Positions 45,061-57,392 of a DNA stretch of 64,000 nucleotides are shown in pieces; positions within the stretch are counted from its first letter, which is position 1, and each line of letters starts with the position of its first letter. Made by a program: the position numbers and the translations under genes. The notes beneath the pieces were generated by a model. That model did no database searches. It saw nothing but the letters and a program-made list of their open reading frames with translations, and had not been told where the DNA came from. Source of the DNA: Lytechinus pictus (taxonomy: Eukaryota; Echinodermata; Echinoidea; Temnopleuroida; Toxopneustidae); contig NC_087257.1 of the NCBI RefSeq assembly GCF_037042905.1, forward strand, positions 13,490,001-13,554,000. Reading direction: 5' to 3'.

Positions 45061-47605
45061 TATTTACACATTTCACACTGTATTTTGTGATCTTAGGTTA
45101 TTTCTTTAACAAATTAGAGAGTTTGTTATCATTCTTCTGTTAAAGGAAAGCAGAATTTGGTCTTTGAAATTGAAGTTAGATTGTCATCGTCGCCCAGTGC
45201 AGCCTGTATGTTGCTTGCAGTGTTGTGGTTATGCCGTTATGCCGCTGTGTTAACCACATTTTGTACGGGCTCCTAGCCGGCTGGGAATCGAGAGATAATC
45301 GGGCTGGTTTGGTTCACCTTAGCTCCAACAAGGACCAAAATGATGCTTCTTTTTGTACACTGTAACGTTAGATCTAGAGGGAGATCTGCATCTATCTTCA
45401 GTAGATCGAGAATCAGTCAGGAATAAACTGTGAAGCGGAGTGTGGATGAAGATACGCCTGTCATTGTGTCAATCCTCAGTCCTCACTTTGTTTCAGATAT
45501 CAAATTTATTTTGCATAACTTCAGGCTTCTGCATTTAGCCCCCACCCATTTTAACTCTTATTGTTATTTATAAATATAGTTAGACTCGGTCTTAGAAATA
45601 ACATGCTGCTCTGCATGTTTGCCTTATTATCAATAGATCTAGGACCTTGATCTTCTTAATCCTAGGCCCTACTTACTTTATACTTAGATCTAGGCTACTT
45701 TACTTTTATTTATCAATCGATGCTATCAAGAGCTAGGCCTACGTACCATTCAAATCTAGTCTAACTTATACTTTCCCAACCCTCGACACTTACCCCCAGG
45801 GCTTATGATCTAGGTCTGTAATTTAGGCCTAGATCTAAGTCTGGGCCTAAACGACTCCATTTGCATGTACAAGTATGACTCTCGGTGGACCAAGGACTAG
45901 ATCTAGATCTACTCTCGGTCAATAATGGCAATGAAGTTAGCCAGGAATAAAAGTCAGAGTCAGACATAAAAAATTTCTAAACCGATATAGGGTCTAGATC
46001 TCGGTTTAGAACCGAAGCTTTACTTTCTAGGTCTAGATAGATCGAGAGTCCATCGTTAGTCTAGATCTAGACCAAATTTAGATACATGAATGCTGTCGCA
46101 CAGCACTGAGTCTCGTTGGACTAGATCTATACTTTCTTACAAATAGATCTAGACCTAGTGGAGTAGTGCATGAGATTATGAAATTATGTTAAAATCAAAT
46201 GAAATAAGATTCGGATATATAATATTTGGGGGGGGGGGGCAGACATGTGAAAAAATTTAGAGAAACCTAAAATTTAGAAAGCGAGGGCCAGAAGCGACCA
46301 ATATTACCTAGGGCCGTTTTGTGCATTTTCTAAAGTAAAATTGAAGGATGTCATGCAATTCTCTTTTTGATGAAGGTTTTCACATTTCAGCTCTTACCCA
46401 AACCCCTCCCCCTATACATACGGCCATGAAAAAGATCACTTCTTATTATTGTTCTCTCTTTTCTTTCACAAACAGGTTGAGTTTGAAGAACAAGAAAAAC
46501 AGTAGAGGTCTACCTATATGGTTCAAGATGATGATCATAAGGGCATGCATCATTTTGCAGATTCTCATCCAGGTATAAAACTTAAACTAACCCATACAAA
46601 ATTACAGATACATTACATGCATTGAATGTTAACCATGTTTACATGAAATAAAAATAATCCGAGCCACAAAGAGGTAGGATCTGTAATTAATATACACTTC
46701 TTAGATATACAGGCTCTTGAGTCTAAAATAGAAACAATGCCAAAAGTTATGTACAGTACCTTGGGCAAATTTCTAAAATAAGGTCATGTCCTTGCATGAT
46801 CTACTAGTAATTAAATGGCCTTTTTATTTCCTATTTGTTTATAAACAAAGCAATATTTATTTTTCATATTTTACAAAATTCATTTTATTCATTCTTTAGT
46901 GTGATATTTATATTTCATATTTGTAGATTTACGATTTTTTAAAAATCTTGTTATTTTACATTTTGTCCAATAGGATGATGCAGTTTTACAATTTCCATGG
47001 AGGTGATTGATGATGATAAATAATTGGTGAAGTAGGCCTAATAGAACAGCGACTAGACCACAAAGAGAAATACAACCTACAGCAGTTATATGAGTGAGTT
47101 AATTAATTAATATTTTTAATAATGGAGGTTGTTCACAATTTTTTTGCAAAAAATAGACCTGCCTTTAAAAAACCCATTTCAATTTTGTTTTTAGATTATA
47201 GTTAGTGTCGTTTTTAATCACAGATCAAAATATTCTGTGCAACAAAACATCAACTTTAATTATGACTATTTATATAATTTACATATGTTGATTCATATAT
47301 TCATATTTATGAGAAATCTCTGACATTTTTTCATAGAGTACATGTAGTTATAATGGAGAGTGGTATGTAAACTGCATAGAACACTCACAGGTTTAAGTGA
47401 TATGCTTTATAGAAGTACAAGTTTATAATTAGTAGAAGTAAGATTTCCTGTTATGTGTTGAAGAAACATATATATGTATAGTCTCACTTTTCTTAAAACA
47501 TTTATGTTTTATGAATCACGACAATTTTAATTTAAATTCATTGATTTTCTTTCTCTATTTTTTTTCAATCTGCAGGACTGGTGTAACAGATGTTTTCATT
47601 CATGA
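44998..47605 (+). other. Putative spliced transcript in the right palindrome arm
   Basis: ATG 44998 to donor CG|GTGAGT (45017); exon 46476-46572 after TTTCTTTCACAAACAG and before GTATAA; exon from 47576 after CAATCTGCAG. Spliced, this gives a 48-codon open frame (MDLRTLRLSLKNKKNSRG...) ending at 47605, with a hydrophobic middle (IIRACIILQILIQ). No homologue is recognised. The mirror copy does not keep the frame, so coding status is doubtful. Confidence 0.3.
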
Positions 47606-48863
47606 AATCCAACAATTCAATATTGAAGAGTCTGACTTAGGAACCACTTGATGAAGATGGAAAAGGTTTTTTTTTTCCAAGTTAAATTTTTCAACAACAA
47701 AAAAAAAATTATTATCACAACCCCAAATTCATGACGTATGAAATTTCTTGTTGATTTTCATTAAAACTGGTTGAAAAAGGAGAAGCTATAAACATACAAA
47801 TAGGAGCGGCTGAGTGAAGTTGAAAGTGGGGGGCATAGGGAAAATGCTGTATTACGTGAAATTTTTAAGAAGTTGCGAGCGAGCAAAATTTTGACATTTT
47901 TAAAAAGAAAATCTAAAATATTCAGAATGATATATATTCACCCTTTTCTCTTTTTTTTTCTTGGTCGTGATTTCTTTTTTTTTTTTTTTTTTTTTGGGGG
48001 GGGGGCAAGAGTCCTTCAAGCCCCCCCCCCCCCTCCATCTGTACGAAACTGCTTATATACCCCCACTCATGAATTATTAAACTCAATACACAAAGGATTT
48101 CCTTCACAAGTATATTATCGAAATGAGAATATTGTTTTCTTGTTTCAAAGGGCAATCGTCATGGTAACCATAAAACTGGTCCTTCTCAGGTGAAAGGGGC
48201 ACAGAACAAGTTCTTTAGGAGCATTTTCCTTGGGTAAAAGGGGGCAGTGATTCGAGAAAGGGCACTTACAAGAAGACGAGGGGGCACTCTTTAACACATG
48301 AAACGGGCCCTCAGATGAAAGGGCACAGAACACGTTCCGGGGGGGGGGGCATTTTTGGGTTAAAAAAAGGCACTTTTCAGTGCTTCAAGAAGTAGAGGGA
48401 ACTGTGCCCCCCCCCCCCTCTCCCCAGGATCGCTGCCCCAGCATACAAAAAAAATTATTTTGGTTCAAAGTATTAACATACGCTTAAGAAAAAGGTCAAG
48501 CTTAATCCTCTAATAATGTGATATTTTTTATGGCTAATTAATAAAATTCACCACTAACCAGAAAATTCCTTTATGTCTTTCATTTGTGTTCATATAGTAT
48601 TTGTACAGAGCTAAAATGAAAGGGATTTGGAATTGGCAAAATTCAAAATGAGATGAAGATCGAGAGAGGGAAAGAGTGATGAGAAGTGGGTTGAAGAGAT
48701 GAGAAAGAAATGGAGGGGCACATATGAAGAGATAATTTAGAGGGGGGTGGTAAGAGAGCTAGAATGTGGGAAGTAGGAACAAAAGGGGTGGAAGAGAAAT
48801 AAGACGAGATTTATGGAAACCAGGAGACAGATAACAAGTGGGAAAAGAAAAAGGAAATATATG

Positions 48864-49275
48864 AAGAGTTTAGTTGCAAAAGGGGTTAGGGCCACTTTGG
48901 ACCATTCCAAGAAAATAATTTTTATTTTATTCTCCCATATTGCAATATTCTAATGCGAAACTGAATTTTCATGATAACCTACCATGAGAACATAAAATTG
49001 GGTATAAAAGATATCTACTTGTCTTCATATTTTTTAAGATATTATTTTCCAAAAAAAGTTTGTGTGGACCTAACCCCTTTTGCAACTAAACTGAAATGGA
49101 CCTAACCCCTTTTGAAAAAAGGTGATTTTTCTTTGCCATATTAGTTCACTTTTTAATAGGAATTTCAACTTTTCTATGGTATCATCTTATATAGCTACTA
49201 AAAATCTATACATTAAGACATGAAAATCAAGTTTGATGAAAAATGGACCTAACCCCTTTTGAAAATGAGCTCTAC
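48864..49275. mobile_element. 412-bp GCAAAAGGGGTTAGG element unique to the right arm
   Basis: It is flanked by ATATG at 48859-48863 and 49276-49280. The ends AAGAGTTTAGTTGCAAAAGG and CCTTTTGAAAATGAGCTC are imperfect inverted repeats. The left arm has the uninterrupted site CCTACATATATTTCC (about 39936-39950). It is the same family as the tandem pair at 13856-14602. Confidence 0.8.
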
Positions 49276-49466
49276 ATATGTAGGAGTCAGAAATGCTGGA
49301 GAATAAAGGGGACAGGAAACGTATTAAACATGATAAATTGGGGCCCGTTTCATCATGAGTTACAAGTATGGTAACTACGATTTAGGGATGGCAAAAGCAC
49401 TAGAGACCTCTTTACCTAATCACGACTTGATCTACTCTTTTCATCTTCCCTTTTGGAATTATCAAA

Positions 49467-49784
49467 GGCCTATAAGACGCAATACAAACAATGCTTTGTT
49501 TTTAAGTGATATCGCTTGTGATATCGATACTTTATAGAGCGCAACGTATCGTCTCAGATTTGCGCTTGCTTGATTCGCTGAATCCTTCGCGTCACGAGCG
49601 CGTAACAAAATGAATACATTAATGAATTTGCCAAGTTGACCTTTGTCATTGCGCTGATGTGCGTATTGTCTAATACACGTACAAAACCACAGTTGACGAG
49701 GGAGCATCGTACGAAATTAATATTAATGAGGGCTTATTTTAGCTTCTAATGGATTAAACAAAATGGCGGTAGCTTCGGGGGCTT
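49467..49784 (-). other. Outer palindrome module, right copy
   Basis: Mirror of 38685-39002 with about one mismatch. The open frame runs from 49707 to 49462 on the minus strand and encodes the same protein, one residue shorter at the C-terminus (stop replaces the final Cys). Confidence 0.4.
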
Positions 49785-50160
49785 GAGTCAGGCCCCCGAA
49801 GCTCCGCCATTTTGTCGGAGACATTTGGGCAAATCCTAAGCCCCCATTTGCATAAACATGAATAATTCATCAGTTCGCTGCTCCACACATCCCAATAGAC
49901 TCTTTATATGACGAAGCAGAAAGTGGAGATCAGCGTCACGCATGCGCATTGAGCGAGGTCAACTTTGCGTTAATTATACATGAAATGTAATATATTCATC
50001 ACGTGATTAATCTACTTCTTACTACTATTGACCAATCAGCGTTCTTCACTACAATGAGTCATGATGCATCCATCGTTTTTCAATCCGTGCATAGAATGCA
50101 GTTTACATGCAACGTACACTAGCACCGCAGCCTGATACTTTTCTTAATCTTGTTTAACCT
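49785..50160 (+). promoter_or_regulatory. Promoter-like module facing away from the palindrome
   Basis: Directly after the arm ends, CCCCCGAAGCTCCGCCATTT repeats the outer-module start in opposite orientation. AAGCCCCCATTTGCAT (49838-49853) contains the octamer ATTTGCAT. A GACCAATCAGCG box lies near 50030. No exon was identified downstream. Confidence 0.25.
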
Positions 50161-50569
50161 GGAGATGGGGGGGGGGGGGGGTGAATCGGCCTATTTTTAT
50201 CTTCTCTTTAACATCGGTACGGTAAATGAAAGGGGAAGATATTTACGAACTAGTTTATTTCACAATAACAATACGCCAATATAAATAATAATAATGTATT
50301 TCAGTTTGAACGTTTCACTTACTGGTTTTGTAATTTGGTTCTTTCATAAAAAAAAAAACGACCTTTCTCTGCTGTTCTCCAGATCAGAATCACTAGAGGC
50401 ATGTTTCACAACGCAGTGTAATCGTTAGTAATGATAAAGTAAAAACAAATTCTGAATCCAAAATTTCTTTAGAAAATAGGATTGGATTTAATTAGAACCT
50501 ATTAATTTTCTGTAATTAATAGTGTGCTTTTTACGCTAAGCCTTTCCAACTATTGATAATGGTCATTTA

Positions 50570-50900
50570 ATTTTTTTTTGCAGGGGGGGGGGGTAATCTA
50601 ATTTCTTTGTGTTCACTCTTTTTAAGAGCACAGATAAGTGACATGTCATTACCAAACCTCATCAATTTCAGGCAGGGCGGATCTAGGATTTTTCCAAAGG
50701 GGGGGGGGGGCACATTTTCCCAAGGAAAAATTTGACAAGCAAAAAAAAAGGGGGTCTTCACTTTCAAGAGGGGGACACACTTCTGTTTTAACAGCATTTT
50801 ACATTACAATTTTTAATTGAGCCTGTCAAATTGGGGGGGGGGGCGCACTGATCGGCTTTGCCCCCCCCCCCCCCCACACACACACACACACACTCTGATT
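50570..50900. repeat. G/C homopolymer cluster of transposon remnants
   Basis: G runs lie near 50583, 50700 and 50834, with a C run then CACACA near 50862-50892. Fragments such as GCAGGGCGGATCTAGG (about 50675) resemble the CAGG..GGATCC element ends. Confidence 0.5.
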
Positions 50901-51250
50901 GGCCTAATCTTTGTCTTTAAAAGTCATCTCTATTCATCTTATTCCTCTTCCCCACTCTTTATAAATTGTTTCTCCCTCATTTATCCCCGCCTCCTCTCAA
51001 AATAAATAAAGAATAAAATGGCCCTGTATGGTTTCTCCCTGTGGGTGAATTGTCAATTGGCTCTGTCCACTCTCTTGTGCACCCTATGCCCCTTCACATT
51101 ATTATTATAATACATTATCTATTCTTTTAATCTCTCTTCAGCTCTCTCTTTGCCATATCGCGCTCTCATTATTAAACCACACACACAACTCTTTCTCTTA
51201 TATTTTCCACCTCTCATCTCTTCTCGCAATTCATTAAAAAAAGAAAATAC

Positions 51251-51480
51251 ACTGGGTGATTCCAACTTTGGCGTTGGTGTTCGTAGCACAATTTAGTTCT
51301 TCCTTCCTCCGAAACCTAATGTGAGTTTACAAAAATAATCAAAATCACATTAATAGCTCAACATCAAGTGAGATGAATCTATGAATCAATTTGATTGTAA
51401 TTTTGGTGCTGTGATGATGATGTAAAACTTGTAAGACGCCACACCAAAAGTTCAACAGCAAACTTGAAATCACCCATGTA
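51251..51480. mobile_element. Short foldback MITE (GGGTGATTTCAAGT family)
   Basis: ACTGGGTGATTCCAACTTT at the left mirrors AACTTGAAATCACCCATGT at the right. Relative of 8449-8680. Confidence 0.55.
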
Positions 51481-52399
51481 TCTTTCTCATTTAAAAATAT
51501 ATATATATTTTTAGAAATTCTCTATCACATCTACATAACAGCCATGGATCAACAATTCTTTAAGGGGGGGGGGGGGAGGTCTTTTGCCCTCCCCCGGTGG
51601 TTCTCAAAAGGATTGTTTTCTATCTTATTTCAAATTTATTCATTTTTTTTAAATATCTTTATATATTATTTGTTATGTTTTATGTTTTTTTAATGGGGGT
51701 GATTTTTACAGAGAAAACCTGCAACTACCACCCCCTCCAACCTTGATCCATGGCTGCAAAATGTAGGTCTCATTGCTCTTAACTTTATGCTGCTTGTTCA
51801 CTATTGCTCGTCCATTAATTCTACTAGTACTTCCAGTCTCTCCTCAAATGACTTGATTCACCTAAACTCTCGGCTAAAAAGAATCATAGAAGACTTGTTA
51901 ATTCAGTGACAATGACAAAATTATTATTTCAATTCATTTTATTCCAAATACATAAACCAGGTAACAATTATTTTCCTCTTGAGTTTAAAGATCAAATTTT
52001 GATCAGAGCTCGTTCCCGTCTGCTTAAGATGAAATGGTGTGAAAGAGACTACTGTCCTCACAAACACAGATGCAATGTCACATGCCCCCCCCCCCCCGAA
52101 TTCATTGATCATTATTTTTGTTTAAAATTCTTCATTGCCAAAACTGTTACACAATTTCATGTACAAATTATATTGCTGAATTTTTATTTATCATTCCTGT
52201 TATGTCATTGTAATAAATTTATTATTCTAAGTATTATTATTATAAACATTATTATCTACATCCATAATTGTAAAAACTACTGCTACAATCAGCAAGTATA
52301 ATTACCCCTAAAATAACCCTATCCCTCTTAAATTGTTTATGGGTTTTGTTTGGTCAGTAGTGTGGGGGGGGGGAAGTGGTTACAACACTCTATTGTAAA

Positions 52400-53570
52400 T
52401 ACATGCAGTAATTCAGTTTGATATAGGATGTTTGGCATATTGTCAATGCATTATTCCCTAATTCTTCCTCCAGAAAATTATGGGAATTAAAAAGCAAACC
52501 CTTAATTTGGTCTTGTATTTCTTGAGTCTCTAAAACAGAGGATGTGAAGCAGAGTCATGTTCCATGTCTGTTGAAAAGAAAAACACACAAAAACGACAGA
52601 AATGTTAGCAATTCAATCAAGCCATCATAAAAAATAAAAATTAAAAAAATATATATTAAAGTTAAATGAAACCACAAGCCGAATGAGTCACCTTTACAAA
52701 ATCTGGTGTGGATTGAAGAATTCATGAGTGGGTAGGAAGCAAATAAATTGATTACATATGATTTTCCACTTGCTAAGCCTAGTATATTCTGATTTTCTTA
52801 TTTAATTTTGACAAGCTAGATCTACCGGTAGGTGATATTAATTGTCCCCTGAAAACATGACAGGTGAAAATTAAAATGGAGCCTGTCAATACGACTCCAG
52901 CCTAGTCTCTGAGCTGATTTTATTTTCATTGAGTCAATACAACTTAGATCTTGGTCTACCATGTGAGCCCCCCCCCCAAAAAAAAAAAGACACCTCACAA
53001 AACCCCAATTTAAGGTAAAAATGTCATGAACACATAATAATTACATACCACTAGAAAGAGTATATTCTCCCAAATAATTTGATACCATATTCATGTTTAG
53101 ATAGTCAGTATGTATTCTTTACAGAGTTGTAGATTTTGATTTGCACCAAAATAAGGCATGGCTAAAATTAATGACTCCAGATGCCAATGATGCCAAATCT
53201 ATGAGTTAGCAAATTTTCTAAGAAATTAATTTTTGTATTGACACTAAAAAGAGTTTACTAAACAATTATCTTGTAAATTATTTAACATGGGTATTGAAAT
53301 TTGAAATGGATTTTAATATAACCCTTTTAGGATAATGAAATCAATGACATCTGGACTCATTACATGAAGTCATTCAGTTTGATAGATAGGATGATTATTG
53401 GTTTTTTTTTACCTTTTTGAATCAGGAGGGTCCTGCAGCTTAATTCGGTCTTGTAATCCTTGAGTCTCTAAAAGAGGATGTGAAGCAGCATCATGTTCTA
53501 TGTCTGTTGAATAGAACAATACACACAGACAGAAATGTCAGCAATACAAGCTATTGTAAAAAAAAAAAAC
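52400..53570 (-). other. Duplicated exon-like segment, one copy frameshifted
   Basis: Two direct copies about 950 bp apart. On the minus strand 53503-53413 has an acceptor (TCTATTCAACAG), an open 91-bp frame reading IEHDAASHPLLETQ then LQDRIKLQDPPDSK, and a GTAAAA donor. The copy from 52567 downward has a stronger acceptor (TTTTTCTTTTCAACAG) but two extra bases, giving a stop. No domain is recognised. Confidence 0.3.
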
Positions 53571-54300
53571 ACTTAACACTTGGACTATAGCGTATATATC
53601 TAGATCTAATCATAGACTCTGACGTACATAGATCTGGAACTAAATGTAAGTAGATCTAGATCTACATCAAAAGTAGATTTAAATTTCATTTTTGTTAAAC
53701 CTACCATTCTGTGAAATTCCAATGTTATTGAATCATACAAGTGTTACTAGATCTAAGCTAAAGTAAAGCTGTCTTGACCCAGGGTTTTTCAAATGGTTTC
53801 ATGAATTTGCTCTGACGACAAATGCCCCGATGGAAAATCTACACGTTAGGCCAAACAAAAGCTAACCTCCAATAAATAAATCCTTAACTTAGACCCTGAC
53901 TCAGTGACTGAAATAATACTAGGCCTATAGGGCTAGGCCTATATAGATTATGCAGGAGGTCGCTTTGTTGTAGGCCTAAGTCTAGTCTAGGTCTATAGAC
54001 CTAAGCTAGAGAATAGATAGGATAAGAGGTAGAAAAGTTTTCTTTTAGCTTTAGCCAAGACCTGTAGTTTAGAAAAATAAAAGAAAACATGAAAACTAGA
54101 AATAAGTTTGGACTTTGCCTTTAGTTTGGGAAATGAAACATCTTTATAAATATAAAAACTCATCAACTTCGGACTAGGCTCCGGTCCTATTAGTATTGAT
54201 AAATGATATGTGAATTCAAAGAAGGGAACGGGTTAATGGAGTGAATGTCTTTCTATAAAGTCAATATGGATGCGCGATAGATCCCAGACAACGTCTAGCC

Positions 54301-55243
54301 CAGGCGCGGATCCAGGAGGGGGCCGAGCCGGCCCCGGCCCCCCCTATTTTTTGGCAACCTGCAGAAAAAAAGTGTACTCTTTAACTTGATAGAAACGATG
54401 AAAAACAGAAAGAAAAGTAAGAAAGAGGTATTATACCAATGATGTGTAATTTACAGCCTCGTAACGGCCGGCCCGACTCGAAAGGAAACAGGAAAAAGGT
54501 GGGGGAAGAATTGGAAAATAGAATTTATATAAAAATTTTCGCTCGCGCTTCGCGCTCGCATTGCCTGTGTAATGAATCTCATTCAAGAGGATTAAATGGC
54601 ACTTAATATGTCCAGTTCTGGAATCAATTTGCACACAATATTTTAGCTCGAGCATCAAGCTTTCATTATTTTGTTTGATTTATACAAATTGTTAATATAA
54701 TATATAAAAATTTTCAGCTCGCGCTGCGCGCTCACATTGTTTGATTGTGAGATACCTATCCTCTTTGGAAATTCTTACCAAAATTTCTCAAAATGCCCCT
54801 TATCATGTCAGGAAAAATTTAAGCTCGTGCTTCGCGCTCGCATTTATATGTTTGAGACACATCTTGTTCTTTATTTAAATAAAAACGTGCTTAGACTGTC
54901 AAGTTTTCAGGTCGGAATATCAAAAATTTTGAGCTCGCGCTTCGCACACTCATTATTTAATTGGTGATACTGTATCCATTAATCACTAAGAACAGTCCTA
55001 ATTAAGTCCCTTTTCACGTTACTATATTAAAATTTCTGCTCACGCTTCGCGCTCGCATTTTATATTAAGACCCATGAGATACCTTATCTTGTTTATAGCA
55101 ATAAAAACTAAAACTTCAGTCTTTACTTAGGATTACCCCCTGAAAAACCAACCAAAAAATCAGATTATAGCGGCCAATCGAGAAATATGTTGATGAAAAT
55201 ATTTTTCGGCCCCCCCTATTGGCGAAAGCTGGATCCGCCCCTG
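54301..55243. mobile_element. 943-bp element with CAGGCGCGGATCC ends and 5-bp duplication
   Basis: It starts CAGGCGCGGATCCAGG, ends GCTGGATCCGCCCCTG, and is flanked by TAGCC at 54296-54300 and 55244-55248. Six CGCTCGCGCTTCGCGCTCGC-type motifs are spaced about 80-105 bp apart. Sister of 35478-36990. Confidence 0.8.
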
Positions 55244-55645
55244 TAGCCTAAACGTTATATATCTAGTTCTTTCCTAACCCAGGGCCAGGGGCTCCGGCCC
55301 GCGGGCCGGAGCCCCGTGGGTTAGTTCTTTCCATGCCTGCCGAGATCTCGGTAGGCGTCGAAATTTCAGAGAAACTCTCGCCCGAAAGTCTGGCGTGATA
55401 ATTAATACGAGGTCTCAAATGGTAGCAGATTGAGATTTTCATGTAATCTAGCCTACATTTTCAGCTCACGACGATGGAAAAAGTTTTGAGTTTTCGCAAG
55501 TCGTTTGCTTCCTAATTGTTCACTTTTTATAAACATAAATTAATTCATGTTGTACCCAGACTTCTCAAGATTCCATATAACATGAGATCTTTTGATTTAT
55601 TTTTGTAAATGAATTAAAATTCAGCGTTAATCTGACAGTACTCAC

Positions 55646-55990
55646 CGAAAATCTCTCAAGGATATAGTCTTCTTCTGTGCGGGTGACGTCATCTTTCAGC
55701 CCTTAATTAAGCGGAAGTGACGATGGGGTCAAATTATGACGTACGAATTTCAATAGAAAAATACATTATTCATAAGGTAAGGTCCAATCAAATCACAGTA
55801 TCTTGCGAGTACGCAAAGAAAAAATAAATGATTCATTAGCAATATGCAAATGGGGGCTTAGGATTCGGTTCAAATGTCTCCCAGGGGGTGTGGCCGAAAG
55901 TGGTAAAAATGCGCTTATCACCATGGAGCTTCTATGGAGTATCTGTACGTTATATGCAAATGTTATTTAAATGAGGCTTTTCCGCGGGTG
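55646..55990 (-). promoter_or_regulatory. Promoter and first-exon-like segment, minus strand
   Basis: Reading leftward: TAAGCCCCCATTTGCAT (55860-55844, octamer), TGATTGGACC (CCAAT-type), TACGTCATAA, then ATGACGTCACCCGC and a frame MTSPAQKKTISLRDF ending at a CG|GTGAGT donor (55646). The order matches the palindrome centre (module, CCAAT-like box, CRE-like site, ATG, phase-2 GTGAGT donor). No linked second exon keeps the frame. Confidence 0.3.
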
Positions 55991-56407
55991 CTACCTTTCC
56001 GTCTATACGTATTTATTTGTCTATGGGCGTAGTTTACAAAACTGTATGATCAAATTCTTCGAAATCTAATTATGCTAATTTAATTTTTTTTATTTTTTAA
56101 ATTGCTCTAATTAACTAAATAAGGCCCCTGAAATGCTTTATTTTTTTTAGTTTACAGACTCTTTAAAGGATTCTGATCAAATGTATTTAAAAAAAATAAT
56201 ATCCCATTTATTTTCTTACGTATTTTATTGTTATGTAAATTTCTCATGTATTTCTCTGTTTTTCGACTTTTTGTTTTTTATTGTTTTTTTTTCAATGGAA
56301 ATGGTCGGGGATTTTATTTTGGCCATAAACAAGATGAAATTAATTTAGTTTAATCAGTAATAGGAAAAATAATGATACATTTTTAATTGGATCTAAGTTT
56401 TGATATA

Positions 56408-57392
56408 CAGTGCGTATCCAAAAAAAATTTCACTTTGAAAAAGCCCTGGGAATTAAAAAATATACAACATGTGGGTAATTTTTTCACATATAATCTTAGG
56501 TTTGGGTCTCATCTATCCAATGCAAGTAACAGTTTTGACAGAATATTACACTTGAGTGAGCACTGTCCATTTTTGTAAAGCTCGCAGAAATCTGTTTGCG
56601 CAGAAATGCTTATTTTCACGCAGTGTCAAGGAGAAAGGGCGAAATCAAATTTACCCTGCGAAACATTTCTCATACATTTCCCTTGCACTTTTAGTCAATA
56701 GAAATTAGACGGATACATTCAAGCATTTTGTAGCAATTTTGCCACCCAAATTGAAATTTCAACACTTAGTAAGCACAACCTTTATCCTTTTTGTGCCAGC
56801 TGGATCTGAGGACATAACTAAATCTGAACAAAAGTTTATATCAGACATCTCTAGCATTTTTTAACTAAGTTTTTATCATTTATAGTGGGTTTACATTTCA
56901 TTTTTATTTAATACTTGTTTCTTCACACCTTTTCCAAGCTTTACAATGATTAACAAAATGAAAATCAAGCCTAAGCCATTTCATGTAAATCACAGCTCAG
57001 TGTAAAGCAAATATCGTCACGATTGCCTCAGTGTGTGGGGGAGTGGGATGGGGCGCAATGCACTCTTCGAAGTGTTTTGGGCAAGGAAAAAAATTTTAAA
57101 AGGTAAAAGATATCTTCAAATCAATTTTAATAGATAAATTCAACTTGTTCTTCATGATTAAGGTCTACTTTTATTCGCATAACTATTTCAAAGTTCTGCC
57201 CAAATCATTTTTCACTAACTTTTCAAAAGTAAGTGGTGTTCACTCAAGCGGAAATATTTTTCGACAGTTATATCGTCATTTGCTTAAATGGATCTGTACC
57301 AATGTTGCAATGTGGAAAAATCTTTAGGATATTACAAATGTATAATTTTACAGGATTTTTTCTAAGTGTAAACTTTTTTTTGATACGCACTG
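56408..57392. mobile_element. 985-bp TA-flanked mariner-like element, second copy
   Basis: TA lies at 56406-56407 and 57393-57394. The ends CAGTGCGTATCC and GATACGCACTG are inverted. It is the inverted counterpart of 21097-22094 with the same internal order. Similar short open frames in both copies reflect DNA similarity rather than a recognised protein. Confidence 0.8.

Larger units (their letters stand above)
38685..49784. repeat. 11.1-kb imperfect palindrome (large inverted duplication)
   Basis: The left arm 38685-44493 is the reverse complement of the right arm 49784-44697, around a spacer at 44494-44696. The pairing is collinear. Sample pairs: CCAAAGACCTTATAATATAT at 44697 with its complement ending 44493; the Cys/Arg-rich 82-codon frame at 38762-39010 with 49707-49462; the AGATCTAG-rich blocks at 43000-43400 with 45650-46150; the pyrimidine block 39840-40200 with 48600-48860. 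The arms differ in length (5.8 versus 5.1 kb) because of separate insertions and deletions. Identity is very high at the ends and centre and visibly lower between them. Confidence 0.9.

Noticed and set aside
51906-52301. 131-codon open frame on the plus strand
   Set aside because: It crosses a poly-C run and AT-rich DNA, with no domain or splice support; possibly worn LINE-tail sequence.
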